A stretch of DNA of 64,000 nt from Spinacia oleracea (Eukaryota; Streptophyta; Magnoliopsida; Caryophyllales; Amaranthaceae), in assembly GCF_020520425.1 (NCBI RefSeq), contig NC_079492.1, positions 39,373,542 through 39,437,541 on the forward strand. The letters are read 5' to 3'. A program made the position numbers and the translations under genes. Below the pieces are notes generated by a model, which did no database searches, was not told the origin of the DNA, and worked only from the letters and a program-made list of their open reading frames with translations. Shown piece after piece: positions 12,415 to 25,195 of the stretch; position 1 is the stretch's first letter; each line of letters begins with the position of its first letter.

Positions 12415-12613
12415 GCTCACCGTTGCATTAGCCTGATATGCGTTGCATTTGACCCTCTAATGCAACGGCTTGGATGTACCGTCGCATTAGTTCCAATTTC
12501 TAAAATATTATACAAGGCACCGTCGCATTAGCTCTCTCTATTGCAACGATTCTCACTTTACCGTCGCATTAGCCCCTATTCTACCGTTGCATTAGTTCAA
12601 AAATGTAGTAGTG

Positions 12614-14481
12614 CAAGAGAAAACAAAAATTTGTAAACAAAACGAACCTTATACACATTTACCACCATATCAAGCTCAGTTTTTCATTCACAACCTCTTA
12701 CCATATTAAGTCTACGTTTGGCATGATCAAGAGTTATCTCCTTCCTGCAGAGTCCATGCAGGTATTCTTAGAGCATTCATGCCAGGATCAAAGCTGCAGG
12801 ACCCCCTTTTGTAATGCCTTCAGATTACAGGCACAGTTGTTGGACTTCCGTGAGCAAACTACATAAAGAAACTGTCAAAATAGACTCAGAACAGAACCTA
12901 GAGATATGATCCCCATGGTTTTGAGACTTACTTGAAAACACAACGATGTTCGCTTCATCTCTTCAACAATGAGGGAACATTCAGACGACATGAGTGTGGT
13001 CATGTACACTCATGGACTCATGGTGATATTAGAGAAGTCAAGAGTTAATCTCACAACACAACTTAACATGAACCAGAGACAAACTAAGCAGGTTAATGCT
13101 TATATTTTTAACTTGTTACTTCAAAAGAGCTAACACAATTAACCCTTTTAATTGTTTTAAATAAATAGGTCGGGTCAAAGTTAAGTTTTCTAATAAAATA
13201 AAAAGAAAAGAAGAGTACCTATTTGAAACCTATATATTTTTTTACAATTTTGAAACATCATCTTAAATATAAAAATACTCAAAAATAAGGGGATGACCGA
13301 AACTGAAAAAACACAATGGCACAACAAAGCCAAGCACAATAAAGTATTTTAATGCTGAGATATACAGGTCAACGTGACGAAAATTATTGATCAAACAGGT
13401 TGAATAAGTTTCAAGTGTTTCGGCTTGTTAAATTGAATGGGTTGGGTAGGTTCAAGATATTCTCAATCCATTTATCTTAATATGAACATGAAATGACAAA
13501 AGATAATTACATAAACCCTTTTCCAGCTTTGAATAATAGGCTAAAAATGGGCAACCAAGCAGGCATAGTGGAAACCTAAGCACCATGACCCAACTACCTC
13601 TGGCCCAAAAAGTATAAGGTGAAATAAGCTCTACTGCATAATAAGATCGCAAAAAATAAAAGGGAAAACATAAACTACTTGGAAGCACACTTTAAATTCA
13701 ATGACGAGATTGTCAACAATAACAGAAACTTTAGATGATGCTTTGAATTGGAATTCGAGAATAGCTTGTGGAGGAAATAGTATGATTACCGTAATAAGTA
13801 TGAGAGCAGATGCTCGCTCATTTAGAAAACTTAGGATTCTGCAAAAAAAATGACAAGTACATATAAAAGTTATTTTGAAGTGAATAAATTGACTGCATCT
13901 TATTGAAAGCTCTGACTTCTTAATGAGACTGAGAGCATAATGCTAAACTATTAGGTGAAACGTAGCTAACCAGATTCTCATGGAGGAAATTCATAGGGTT
14001 TTCTAAATGTGTTTAATCAAATGTTCCAAGCATAAATCTTTCCTATATGAATTACTTGGAAATTGATTCATTTTTTGTATGTCTTCTGTATGAGGTGTGA
14101 TTTATATGTCTTCTATATGAGGTGTGTCCTATGGATGCAAGTACAAACGTGTGTCTTCTGGTCTGATGTGTGTGTGCATGCTTTTGCTTTAATACTAATG
14201 CCCTGAGGTGTTTGTGTGAGTGTGAATATATGGGTCATGCATGCATACATGTAGATGTGCATTTGAGTGCTAGAAAAGGGGGAGGAAAAAGGATAAGCAT
14301 ATGGAGAAAAAAATTACTTCGCAAATGATCTAGAATCTTGAGTGAAAATGTTGCATATCCATCCCTAATGCTTTATGTGATCAGCATAATTCCACAGTAG
14401 CTAGTAGGCCATTTCAGGTAAAACCTACAATTGAATTTTCTGCACTCAGATAAAGTTACAAATAAATCAAGAGAGGCCTCT
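12614..14481. other. Non-coding interior of the outer CACTA element (left part)
   Basis: No ORF with recognisable features was found. The sequence is AT-rich with weak TG-rich stretches near 14080-14260. It continues at 17683 after the solo LTR. Confidence 0.45.
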
Positions 14482-17400
14482 TGTAATACCTCTTATTTTT
14501 CTATAATTATAAATATATTTCATTATATTTATAAATCATTTCGTATATTTTTATAAATTAATTTCATTTAATGAGAATTAAATGCGCTTTTATTTTTAAT
14601 TAATTTAAATATTAATTATTTCAAAAACCGGATTTTATTAAATAAATTCACCGGATTTATTTAATCGGGAATTGTTGGGTCGTATTTCAAAAACGAATTT
14701 AATAAACTTAAAGCCCAGTCGTTTTGTTTTAATCAAACCCAACAAAGCCTGCAAGGAGTAAACTTAAATGAGCCCGGTAATGAGCCCAACTCAAAATTAC
14801 CCTAACCTAGCCCACAAGGGAGAGAAAACCTATAAATAGACCTCCTATCAAACCCCCAAAATCAAAAATTCGGAAATCTCTCTCTCTCTCCTCTTTTTCT
14901 CTCCTTACGGCACACTCCACCCACGCCCCTCTCTTCTTCGTCGCCCTTGCTTGCGGCGCAAGACAGCCCGTCTCGCCGTCTCGCCCAGCTCGCCCGCCTC
15001 ACAGCCGCAGTGTAGCACGAGTGTACCTGCGCGTTGTGTGTAGTCGTGCTCGCCAGCGCCCACTCGTCCCTCGCATCGTCCCGCGTCACGTCGCAGCACA
15101 ACAGCGGAGCTGTGTGCGCGCGTTGTGCCTCGCCTGGGCCCAGCGCTCTCGCCTGCCTGCCCCTTTGCGCGCGCGCCCGTTGCTGCGGTGCGTTGCGTCG
15201 CTGCTGCTATTGATGTGCTTGTGTGTGTGTTGATCAATTGTTTAATCAAAAATTTGTTTTCAAAAATATTACTCCCTCCGTCCCAGATTAGATGTTACAC
15301 TTTCCTTTTTCGTCAGTCCCAGATTAGTTGTTACACTTGTAAATTAGGAATGACCCCACAATTATTATATTGTCTCTCTCTTCCCACTAAATATTTTTTT
15401 GTCCCCACATCCTCTCTCATTCAATTAAAAAAATACCCCTCTACCTCATATCACATCTACTTTTTCAATAAAATAATAATTGATAACCAAACTACCACTT
15501 ATCACCTAAAAATTTGTGCAAAGGTAAGTGTAACAACTAATTTGGGACGGAGGGAGTAATTTTCAGTTTTAAATTGATTTAATTATCGTGATTAGTTTAT
15601 ATATTTGGGTTGTTTAAATTAATTAAAACGGTTATGAACACCGTATTGGGTTAGTATTATGTTTTAATTAAAGAGATTGGTTTTGATGATTGAGTTTATA
15701 ATTTTCAGATTTTATAAGTTTATAAAGTGTGGATTTTGAAGTCAAAGCATGTTTTCGGATTAAACCATTGTTAGGGTTTTGGTTTCAAATTGATTGAGCG
15801 ATTGATTTACATAATTTAATGACAATTTAAATTATGGGAATCAACTTAAATTTTCAGAATGTTTATTAGCTTTAAAGAGTTGGTTTTTAAGGGTTTTAAA
15901 GCTCAAAAAGTCAATGTTTTTATGTTAGGACTTGAGTTAACTATTTGAGACTATTAAATTACCAATTAATGAATGATTTCTAATTAAACTAAGAGTTTTA
16001 GAATCTTAAATAGTTGCTGGAAATTAAGTAAACATGGATAATAATTTAGTTCTCTTGTTTTGTTTATAGGAGTTGATTTCTAGTGAGTCGTGATTCGCCC
16101 AGTGGCCCCCGTACTTAGGTATTCCAGGTACGTACAAGACTAGGGTGACCACCCATCCCTTGAGGACTTTGTGAAGTGTATTGAATGCGAATCCTGTGAA
16201 CTTATATGTTGTATGAATTCATGTTGATGATTGGGAATGAATATGTTATTATGAATTCATGTTTAATGTTGAGAACGAACATGTTGTTATTATTATGGAA
16301 TCTATGTGAACGAGCATGTTATGAACTGAGTTATGCTTTATAGATTCTATTGAACTATCATGTATGGACTTTTATAATCGTTGAATTATGTCAAGCATGT
16401 TGTTCAAGTTGGTTTGCATGTATGAGTAGTGCGCATGCAAGTTGTTATTATTATTATGCTATAGTACAGGATGTCTAGCATAATCATTGAGCCACTCGAA
16501 TATTGCGAGTGAGCAATATATATTCTACCAAGGGGTAGAATATGTTGAAGAGTCTATGTGAATTGAATTAAGGACAATTCGTGCTAAGGGCACACCCCAC
16601 TTGTTAATAGGCAATGTCGGGTTATCTCAAACAGTGTTTTTGAGAAGGAACAATGGGAGTAATTTCACTTGAGTCTATTTTGATCACAAGTCCTAAAGAA
16701 GTAAAACATTGAAGAGTCATCGTTGAATCGTTGAATTGTTTAATTATTTAATTGCTTGTATGTTGTGTCTTGAGTCGCCTTGAACAAAATATATTAATTA
16801 ACGTAAAGCGTAACCCAAAGGAGCTTCAAAACTCTTGGAACGTATATACCTTGAGTATGAACAATGGGGGGAGACTTGCCGGAAACCTTGTACTCCTCGA
16901 ATGATACAAGACGTTGTTTCATTCTTTCTTTTTAGGCCGTTGTGCATTGGAATTCCGTCGGTAGGATCCGACTGTCGGTAGGAGTCCGACTTATTATTAT
17001 TTGGTGTATGGTGGGCTCCCATCACCCTTTATTTCCTTTTGAGGATACTTTACTTTACCCGTTCGAAGCTATCTTTTTATTAAACTGTGAGTCAAGAGTC
17101 GTAATGTGTCGAGTCTTGTCTTCACGTTTAATTGTTTATTATATGGCTTTTGCATGTTGATTATTTAATTTGTCGAGTGAAGCATGTTAGGATAGAATGT
17201 TATTCTAGCTTGTTCGTACTTAGCTTTTGCTGACATCGTGCTTCATGTCTTTTGGTCATGGCCTTCTCCTTAATGACCCTATGATGATCCATCAATTGCA
17301 TTTGCGTTGTTGGGGAGTAGATTCTTAATAAAGCAGGTTTGTAGAGATAACTTGCGGGAGAAGTTATCATGGGATTCGAGTTGAGAGTTTATTCTTCCGT

Positions 17401-17677
17401 ATTTTATAAACTCTATTTTTTATTTAAAGTCATGACTACTATTTCAGTTAATGGATTTCAAATGGTTTAATATTTTGAACTTGGGCCTCAGCGGTTCCAA
17501 TTTGTTTTAATGACCATTAATTATTTATTAATTACGTTTTGAAAGTTAGCTAATTCCGCTGCGTAATTCTGGTAAATAGCCTTAGCCGTTATCACGGTGG
17601 CGGTAATATCTTGGTAATTCCTGTGTTTTAAGTCGGAAAATGTTTTATAAAAAGCAAGGAATTATTAGGGTGTTACA
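14482..17677 (+). mobile_element. 3.2-kb solo LTR, probably Ty3/gypsy
   Basis: It starts TGTAATACC and ends GGGTGTTACA, with a perfect 5-bp target duplication CCTCT on both sides and no internal domain. A TATA box (cctataaatag near 14830) is followed by a GC-rich transcribed-type region (14900-15230). The TGTAA...TTACA ends and the length are reminiscent of large gypsy LTRs, but no coding sequence is present to prove the family. It contains a Stowaway MITE. Confidence 0.8.
15272..15556. mobile_element. Stowaway-type MITE
   Basis: Terminal inverted repeats CTCCCTCCGTCCC and GGGACGGAGGGAG are flanked by TA. The length is 285 bp. It closely resembles the copy at 29518-29802, which is inserted in the opposite direction. 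It lies in the solo LTR. Confidence 0.93.
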
Positions 17678-17682
17678 CCTCT

Positions 17683-19854
17683 GCCTCTCTTGTCTCTCAA
17701 CCATTCACTTCCCCCTCTCAGCAGAATTTCCATCATACCAATTTCTTTTCTTTATACAGATAGTTTATTGACTTCAATTCACCAGAAAGAACTTGAAAAC
17801 AAACCATACAGTTGTAAGCATACAATGTCTAAAGAACCCGCAGACCTCTAACAACAACAACAATAAAAAAAAAAAAAAACATACAATATCCTGCAACACT
17901 TGTATAATGGTGGTACCTTGTGACGCATATCTTCAAGTCGGATTCTCTCATATGCAGCATCCTGAAAAAGAGGCCAACATCAGGTCATAGATCCCACAGT
18001 ATGCTTAAAGGCATTGATGTATAAGACAAAGTTATCCCATTAAAATTAAGTGGCAACCAAATTCCAAAAGAAACATTGGTTCACAAGTAGACTCCATCCT
18101 TACAAATATGATAAGAAGCAACCAATGTGGCGGACCTGATGAATTACTTCTAAGGTTCCATTCGCCACAATTGGAATAAATTTATTATCAACCTGCACAA
18201 GCACCTTTGCTTTCTACAAGCCATTTCTATTGATAGATTTTGGACTAATGAATCACCAACAATATCAAGCATACAAGACTAAATATCCAGTATTTCATTT
18301 TCCGCTTTGAGGTCATTTAAGTTCCTCAATTTTTTTTAAAGATTAATAAATAGAACAACCATAAAAATTGTAACAAAAAACCTAAATTACCTTGAATTCG
18401 TAATAGAAAAACACTTCAATGAACCAATTGTCCTCCTCCTCCTCGCGTCTAACAATTACTCTGTCTTTTCCTAAATCTTTTGAGGATTAATCTAAAATTT
18501 ATAACAGGAATTTCGGAAGCCATTGAATCATAAAAAATAGCAACCATATGATAATTTCTAGCTAAAGAAGAAAAACAGAAAAACAATCAACCCAAAGAAC
18601 CAGAGAACCAACTCGATAATAAAAAAAAGTCTTAGGGGATTAATCCCAAATAAATGATGCTAAACAACTAGGAAAAACAAATTAACTTACAGATACAATA
18701 GACCAATCCTTCGATTTTCTGTAAATTGCCTTGACAAACTTTCAAACCCAACCAACTCCTCTCATGATTTGCGAAATTCTTGGAATCATCGAACGGATTC
18801 AACTGCTATAATGGAGAGGAATTTTTGAGAGGTAAGAAACGGGTTGTGTTGAAAAATCGGTAAGGGGTTCAGGGAACATATGCTTTGTGTTAGGACTAAA
18901 CTCAAAGGTACAACACATATTGAGTATCCAACAACTGAACTAGTGTGAATAGTCTATAGCAATCTACACACACACAGATTAATACTCCGTACTTCATTCA
19001 CGTTCACAAATTATGACAATTTCTTTCACATATAATCAAACTATTGTAAAGAATAATTGAATTGTAATTCACCAATTATCCATCACATTTACATAAATAA
19101 AGAAATTTTTGAAATATAGTTGAGAAATTTATGAAAATGCAATGTAAAAACAACTTCATTCAAATAAAAATAAATACCAATTAAGGTAAAAATCTGAGTT
19201 ATTGATGACGTTGATGCTTGTAGTGAGAGTGTCAATTAGTCGTGTCACCACCACCACGACGCTGACTCGCTGAGTCTCCAAATCTCTGCAAGACAACAAA
19301 AGGCTAGTTTGAAAGGAGATAGAGAAAGAACAAGAGTACAGAGGTTTCCAAAAATAGTCTGGTAAATTTCTAAGCATCGCCATAACTAGAATTTGATAGT
19401 AGAGAAAATCTAAAGACTTTTGAGGATTTTTAATCTGACCTAGTTTTTGGAGAATTGGGTGAAGAAAATACCAGAAGAAGGAAATTTCGAGAACCAAAAG
19501 TTGCAAAATCCACCAATTCCTAACATGCTTTCGATACCAATAACACAAGTGCTCGAACTTCATGAAATCCTACCTCAGAAAACACCATTTCCTGCAAATT
19601 TTACATCAAGATTGCAAATTAAAAACCAAAAATTTGGCATTGATAACAGAAAACCAATGAAAACCCTAGGATTTACAATTCTCATAGGGAAGAAAATTTT
19701 ACCTTATGTATTCTTTCACCTTCATATCCATCAATTTTTGCAAACCTTGATATTGCAATCCAAGCCTCACCAGATCTCGAATTAGGAGAGAGAGACGTGC
19801 AAATTATTTTGTTTAAGAAAAAAGAGGCGAAAGGGTTTCCAAAAAATTTCCTAG
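17683..19854. other. Non-coding interior of the outer CACTA element (right part)
   Basis: No supported gene was found. It holds an A-run near 17867-17878 and AT-rich DNA. Short ORFs on both strands (for example 19156-19563) have no motif I recognise. Confidence 0.45.
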
Positions 19855-20272
19855 ACATTAACGACAACTAAATTGTGAAAAAAGACCGCTCAATATTTTT
19901 TGAATTATTTGAGATGAACCACGTCCAAAATTTGACATTATTTCCCTCTTTAACTCCTTTAACGACTAATGTTTTTGGTATGTCGTTATTCAATAGTCGT
20001 TAAAACTAACATTTCTAGTAGTGAAACCTTAGATAATATTCTAGTTAATTAAATCTAAGGCGGATCTGAATGTGCTGTGAGCTATCTACGGAGGGGCGAC
20101 ATTTGGAGTCCTAAACTTGTTCTTGTTTGGTTCTGGAGCATCTAGGGAAGGCACGCGTCACATGTATGTATCCTAAATTATGCTAATTGACTATGTGGCA
20201 ATTAATTTAGATTCTTGGCTTTATGGTTTTTCCGCATGAAATATATGTTTTATATTTGTCATAACCTAACAC

Positions 20273-21514
20273 TCCAAATGTTGCCCCTCCGTAGAAAGTC
20301 CATAGCACGTTCGGATCCGCCTTAGGTTCGACCAACTATGATCTTACTTAAGGTTTTATGTATTCGGGTTAGGCTTTTCAATTCAATTGATGTATGTAAT
20401 TATGAGGGCCTAGCCTCATATTTATAGTGTAGGAAATAAGGAATTTGAGTCTTACTAGGAATAGAATTACCAACCCTACTAGGATTGAAATTCTTATTCA
20501 ATTAGAATTACAACATTAATTAAACTCTTAATTATTTGAATTCCAGTAAGACTAGGAATACTCAATCCAAGGTTACTTGGGAATTAAGCAATGGGATATT
20601 CCTTGGAGCCCAAGACAAAACAACCCAACGCAGCAACAATACGCCACGTTGGTGTGCATGTTGCCTCGGCCCAGTGCGTTGTGGCTCTCGCCTAGGCAGG
20701 GCTTGCAGTTGTTGCTTGCTGGCTGGGCGCGGCCCATGAGCTGCTGCCTTGCCGCAGGCTTGGCGCGGCCCATGTGCTGCTGCCTTGCTCATAGCTTGGC
20801 GCAGCCCATGTGCTGCTGCCTTGCTCGTAGCTTGGCGCGGCCCATGGCTGCTGCCTTGCTCGCAGCTTGGTGCGGCCCATGAGTTGCTGCCTTGCTTGCA
20901 GGGCGCGGGCCATGGTGCTGCCTTGCTTGTCGAGCGATGGGCCAGCTCGCTTGCTGGCTTGTCGCTCGTCGAGCTTCCGATTCGTTTTTCGATTCCATAA
21001 TTCATTTTCGTTTCGAACAAATATTTACGTTTCCGGCAATATTTCCGATTCCGGCAATATTTCTATTTCCGATAATATTTTCCGATACGAACCATGTTTC
21101 CGTTTCCGGCAACATCTATGACTTGGATAATATTTATATTTCCGTCATGAACATATTTCCGTTTCCCGCAATATCATCATTTCCGGAGTATTCTTTATTT
21201 TGCCTTTTGACGATTTCAGCTCCCACTAGAACCGAGATCCGTCGTTTCTGAATGTTCATAAATGGAGTACTTAATGAATAATATATTCACTTAAATACTT
21301 GATTCGTTCACGTACTATTTGTGTGACCTTACGGGTTCAGTCTAGAGTAAGTTGTGGATTAATATTATTAATTCCACTTGAACTGAAGCGGCCTCTAGCT
21401 AGGCATTCAGTTCACTTGATCTCACTGAATTACTAACTAGATAATTAATACTGAACCACATTTATTAGACTTAGCATTAAATGCATACTTGGACCAAGGG
21501 CATTATTTCCTTCA
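20273..21514 (-). mobile_element. Copia family-A LTR in reverse orientation, truncated at its 3' end
   Basis: Reverse-complement homology to the family-A LTR runs from tctacggagggg... to the LTR start ending ccttca at 21514; the last ~110 bp of the LTR are missing. It abuts the end of the forward LTR (20272) with no spacer, making an inverted pair. It contains five tandem units of about 36 bp (cttggcgcggcccatg-gctgctgccttgct type) at 20722-20905. Confidence 0.85.
20722..20905. repeat. GC-rich 36-bp tandem repeat inside an LTR
   Basis: Five units, 35-37 bp each, share gcggcccatg and gctgctgccttgc. Because 36 is a multiple of three, open frames arise by chance on both strands. Other family-A LTRs have GC-rich blocks at the same place but with different content. 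Confidence 0.8.
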
Positions 21515-21762
21515 AATACAACATTCTTATTTAACTGAATAATACATTTATTGGAGCACATAAGGCAAAAGGTATTATAAATTACAAATGAATTGAGGGC
21601 GGTGGGATTTAAACCTGAGACCTTGTATACAAGGTTTGACTCTCAGTATTAACTAATAGGATAAGACACTATTGGTAACTCAATAAACATTCATTTCATT
21701 AATTGAATTTAAATATTAGATTGAAAATGCAATCTAGTTGAGTTAATTGGATACCCATAAAT
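21515..21762. other. Copy of the DNA downstream of the cis-prenyltransferase gene
   Basis: This segment matches 55530-55618 joined to 56485-56635 (shared gactctcagt, tattggtaact and caatctagtt strings), with the approximately 0.87 kb between them absent here. It shows that the broken prenyltransferase copy at 25609-26050 came with its downstream flank, later split by a Helitron and a retroelement. Confidence 0.7.
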
Positions 21763-21793
21763 ATTTAAAAAGAAAAACCATGGATAATTATAT

Positions 21794-24700
21794 TGTTAGG
21801 TTATGAATAATCTAATTCATGCGGAAAAATCATAAATATCCAATATCCAAATTAATTGTCACATAACCAATTAATATAAATTTGAATATTAAATATTGAA
21901 TATTGAATTCAAGTTGTGTGTTGTATATAAATTACAATCATTGATCATATATTTATTGGGGAATAGAATAGTCATATCCTACTAGGATTAGATTTACCAA
22001 AAGCTTTAGAATTAGGTATCTAGTTAATCTCAAATACTTAGTCTTTATGAAAATCCAAAACACTTAAGTATAAGGATGTTCCTAAAACTCTAAGTTATAT
22101 AGGATAAGGAAAACAAATAACTTGTGGCCCAAGTTACTTGTCAAGCAAGTAAACTTGGCGCCTAAGACTTCGACTTGTGCACGCGAGTTGGGCCTTGGCA
22201 CTCGCTGCCCCACGCTGGGAGCTACTGCTCGCTTCCTTTCCGCCCACGCTTGGCTTGCAACCCATGCGTTGGGTCTTGCGCTCGGTGCTGGCGCTGGGCC
22301 TCGTGCCTGGCGCTGGCCTGTCGAGCCTTGCGGGCTTGCTCGTCGAGCGATGGGCTGACTCACCTTCCGGTCTTTCACTCGTTGTGCTTCTGATTCGTTT
22401 TTCGATTCCGGAATTTATTTTCGATTCAAACAGTATTTAGGTTTTCGATAATATTTCCGATTCCGACAATATTTTCCTATTCCGACAATATTTTCCGATT
22501 TCGACAATATTTCCTATTCCGATAACATTTCAGTTTCCGGCAATATTTCAGATTCTGGCAATATTTCTATTTGCGTTAATAATTTCCGAAACGAACCATA
22601 TTTCCGTTCCGGCACTATCTTCGACTTCGATAGTATTGATATTTCCGTTAAGGACCACATTTCCGTTTCCGGCAATATCTTCATTTCCGACAAATATTCT
22701 TTCTTTGCCTTTTGATGGTTTTAGCTCCCACTGGAACTAAGATCCATCATTTCGAAATATAATAATTAGAGTATTTAGTGAATATTATATTCACCTAAAT
22801 ATTTGATCCAGTCACGTAGTATTTGTGTGACCCTACGGGTTCAGTTTTGTTAATTAATAATTAACCGCATTTATTAGACTTAGAATTAAACGCATTACAT
22901 GCAAACTTGGACCAAGGGCATTATTTTCTTCAGTATCCCACTTGTCCTTCGGGACAAGTGTGCATTTTTTAATTCCTTTGTCGTTGGATGTCTGCTCATG
23001 AACATAAGGTAAGCGCGCAGGTCCATAGCCTCGCCTGCCTTGCTTGCTGCTTCATCTCGCCTTCTCTCTTGGCAGCACTGGTACACACACACACACACCA
23101 CACGAGCAAGCTCGTTACTTGTGCGCGCACCAATGCTGGTCGCACACTGCCTGGGCGTTGCATAGGCACGAGCTCCCTTGCTCGTATGCCATGTGCCCGC
23201 ACAAGCCGCACCCGAGGGTGCTTCGTGCCTCGAACTCGTTGTTTGGGTGTCTTGAACGTTTTATATAAAAATTTAAAATTTTCATATTTAAAATATTATG
23301 AAAAATTAATAAAACATATTAATTTTCAGAAAATTTGCATAAAATTTGGCAAAAATTCGGAAATTTATTAATTAAAATAATTTCTGAATACATGATTTCT
23401 AGGGATTAAAATCTAGGTTATTAGATTTTAAAGGTCCAAACTTTAAAAAAAAATTGGTGGTTTTTAATCGTAGGATCCTAATCAAATTATCAATTAATTA
23501 TGAGAAACGAAAGGAAATCTAATTTATTCGTAATTCAACAAATTAATTACAATTAGAAATTAGCTAGGTTGCATAATTAACAAATTTAGACCTTAAAATA
23601 GTTAAACATATGCATTAGGTCAATTATTAATTCAAGACTTACATACAGGATTCGCAAATATTTATTTTAACATCATAAAAACTATAAATTTTTACATTCG
23701 AAAAAGTAAAACTTCTGGAAAATCATAGTTAGGCTTCGAATTTGGGAATTCTGCGTTCGGCCAAAAAATATTCTTTTTGTAAAAAATTTAAAATGCCGTT
23801 TACATGTGGAATTCACTATAACAACATAAGTTTTTGATCAAAATTGACAAAACTGCCGAAAATCTTACGAATATATAATTAAATAATCACACGAATTTGC
23901 AATTAATTACACGAAACTAATTCACCCCTTTAATTCTTTGCACATTTATTAAATTTAATCCATGTTAATGTAATTGATTCAAAAATTAATTAGAGGCTCA
24001 TGATACTACTGTTAGGTTATGAATAATCTAATTCATGCAGAAAAATCATTAATAGACAGAAGCCTTCGACTTGTGCACGAGGGCTGGGCCTTGGCGCTCG
24101 CTGCCCCACCCGTGGCTTGCTGCCCATGCCGGAAGCTGTTTCTCGCTTCCTTGTCGCCCACGCTTGGCTTGTAGCCCAAGCGCTGGGCGCATCGCCTGGC
24201 GCTGGCACTAGGCCTTGCGCTCGGTGCTGGCACTGGGCCTCGTGCCTGGCGCTGGCCTGTCGAGCCTTGTGGGCTTTCTCGTCGAGCGATGGGTTGGTTC
24301 GTTAGCCGGCCTGTCGTATACTTGTATTTCCGATTCGTTTTCCGATTCCCAAATTTATTTCCGATTCGAACAATATTTACGTTTCCCATAATATTTGATT
24401 CCGGCAATATTTTCTAATTTCGACAATATTTCCGATTCCGATAATATTTTTCATTTCCGGCAATATTTCCGATTTCGTTAATAATTTCCGAAACAAACCA
24501 TATTTCCGTTTCCGGCAATATCTTCGACTTCGATAATATTTATATTTCCGTTATGAACCATATTGCCGTTTCCGGCATATCTTCATTTCCGACAAATATT
24601 CTTTCTTTGCCTTTTAATGGTTTTCGCTCCCAGTGGAAACAAGATCCATCATTTTCCAATATCATAATTAGAGTATTTACTGAATATTATATGCACCTAA

Positions 24701-25195
24701 ATATTTGATCTATTCACGTACTATTTGTGTGACCTTACGGGTTCAGTCAAGAATAAGCTGTAGAATTAATATTATTAATTCCACTTGAACTGAAGCGGCC
24801 TCTAGCTAGGAATTCAGATCACTTGATCTCACTTAATTATTAACTTGTCAATTAATACAAATATTCTTTCTTTTCGTTTTAATGGTTTTAGCTCCCTCTT
24901 GAACCAAGATCCATCATTTCTGAATATTATAATTAGAGTATTTACTGAATATTATATTCATCTAAATATTTGATCCGTTCACGTACTATTTGTGTGACCT
25001 TACAGGTTCAGTCAAGAGTAAGCTGTAGAATTAATATTATTAATTCCACTTGAACTGAAGCGGCTTCTAATTAGGCATTCAGATCACTTGATCTCACTGA
25101 ATTATTAACTTGTTAATTAATACTGAACTGCATTTAATAGACTTAACATTAAATGCATTAAATGCAAATTTGGACCAAAGGCATTATTTCTTTCA
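21794..25195 (-). mobile_element. Copia family-A element with large internal deletion, reverse orientation
   Basis: Two LTRs (24010-25195 as 5' LTR, 21794-22932 as 3' LTR on the minus strand) flank only 1.08 kb of internal DNA. The primer-site-like sequence gtagtatcatgagcc (complement at 23995-24009) touches the 5' LTR, and the conserved hairpin plus purine tract touches the 3' LTR (22933-22963). Flanking 5-mers tatat and taaat differ at one base and are likely the target duplication. The internal part has no gag or pol, so it could only have moved with proteins from another copy. The 5' LTR has an extra 265-bp tandem duplication (24593-25128). Confidence 0.85.
24593..25128. repeat. 265-bp tandem duplication inside the family-A 5' LTR
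   Basis: Units 24593-24857 and 24858-25128 both run from caaatattctttc through the gaactgaagcgg segment to aattaata. The units have diverged, and the partner LTR (21794-22932) lacks the duplication. It therefore arose after insertion or in the donor. Confidence 0.8.

Larger units (their letters stand above)
6475..12613 (-). mobile_element. Inner CACTA element carrying a TNP2 transposase gene
   Basis: The ends are CACTACTACATTT and AAATGTAGTAGTG with 3-bp target duplication CAA, giving 6,139 bp. Subterminal repeats of the form ccgttgcattag / ctaatgcaacgg occur at 6495-6690 and 12415-12600 and differ from those of the outer element, so it is a separate family. The transposase gene lies on the minus strand (about 9684 to 6700). 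The 2.6 kb between the gene start and the right subterminal region have no convincing second gene (TnpA-like). It was inserted into the outer CACTA element. Confidence 0.88.
5243..20023. mobile_element. Outer CACTA (En/Spm) element, non-autonomous, host for nested insertions
   Basis: The ends are CACTACTAGAAA and TTTCTAGTAGTG with a 3-bp target duplication AAA. Subterminal regions are packed with a short repeat (ttcgtcgttaa and its complement), dense on the left (5262-5720) and sparser on the right (19855-20010), as expected for transposase-binding sites of CACTA elements. After removing the inner CACTA (6475-12613) and the solo LTR (14482-17677), about 5.4 kb remain with no recognisable transposase ORF, so it probably depended on another element. 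It sits inside a copia family-A LTR. Confidence 0.85.
4094..20272 (+). mobile_element. Copia family-A LTR, split by a CACTA element
   Basis: The LTR runs 4094-5242 and 20024-20272, about 1.4 kb in total, and matches the complete LTR at 34252-35633. The first base pair reads TA instead of TG, while the end is intact (cataacctaaca). It carries the family hallmarks: the ggccgcttcagttcaagtgg segment, short cggaaatattgccgg repeats (4430-4690), a GC-rich block (4735-4930), and a TATA box (ccctataaatagg near 5117). The 14.8-kb interruption is the CACTA element described separately. Confidence 0.85.

Noticed and set aside
14862..15559. GC-rich ORFs near the TATA box of the solo LTR
   Set aside because: Part of the LTR leader and a Stowaway MITE; no motif and the frames overlap on both strands.
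20536..21251. Several ORFs on both strands with repeated Ala/Gln/Ser-rich peptides
   Set aside because: They result from a 36-bp tandem repeat, which keeps all frames open; not conserved with other LTR copies.
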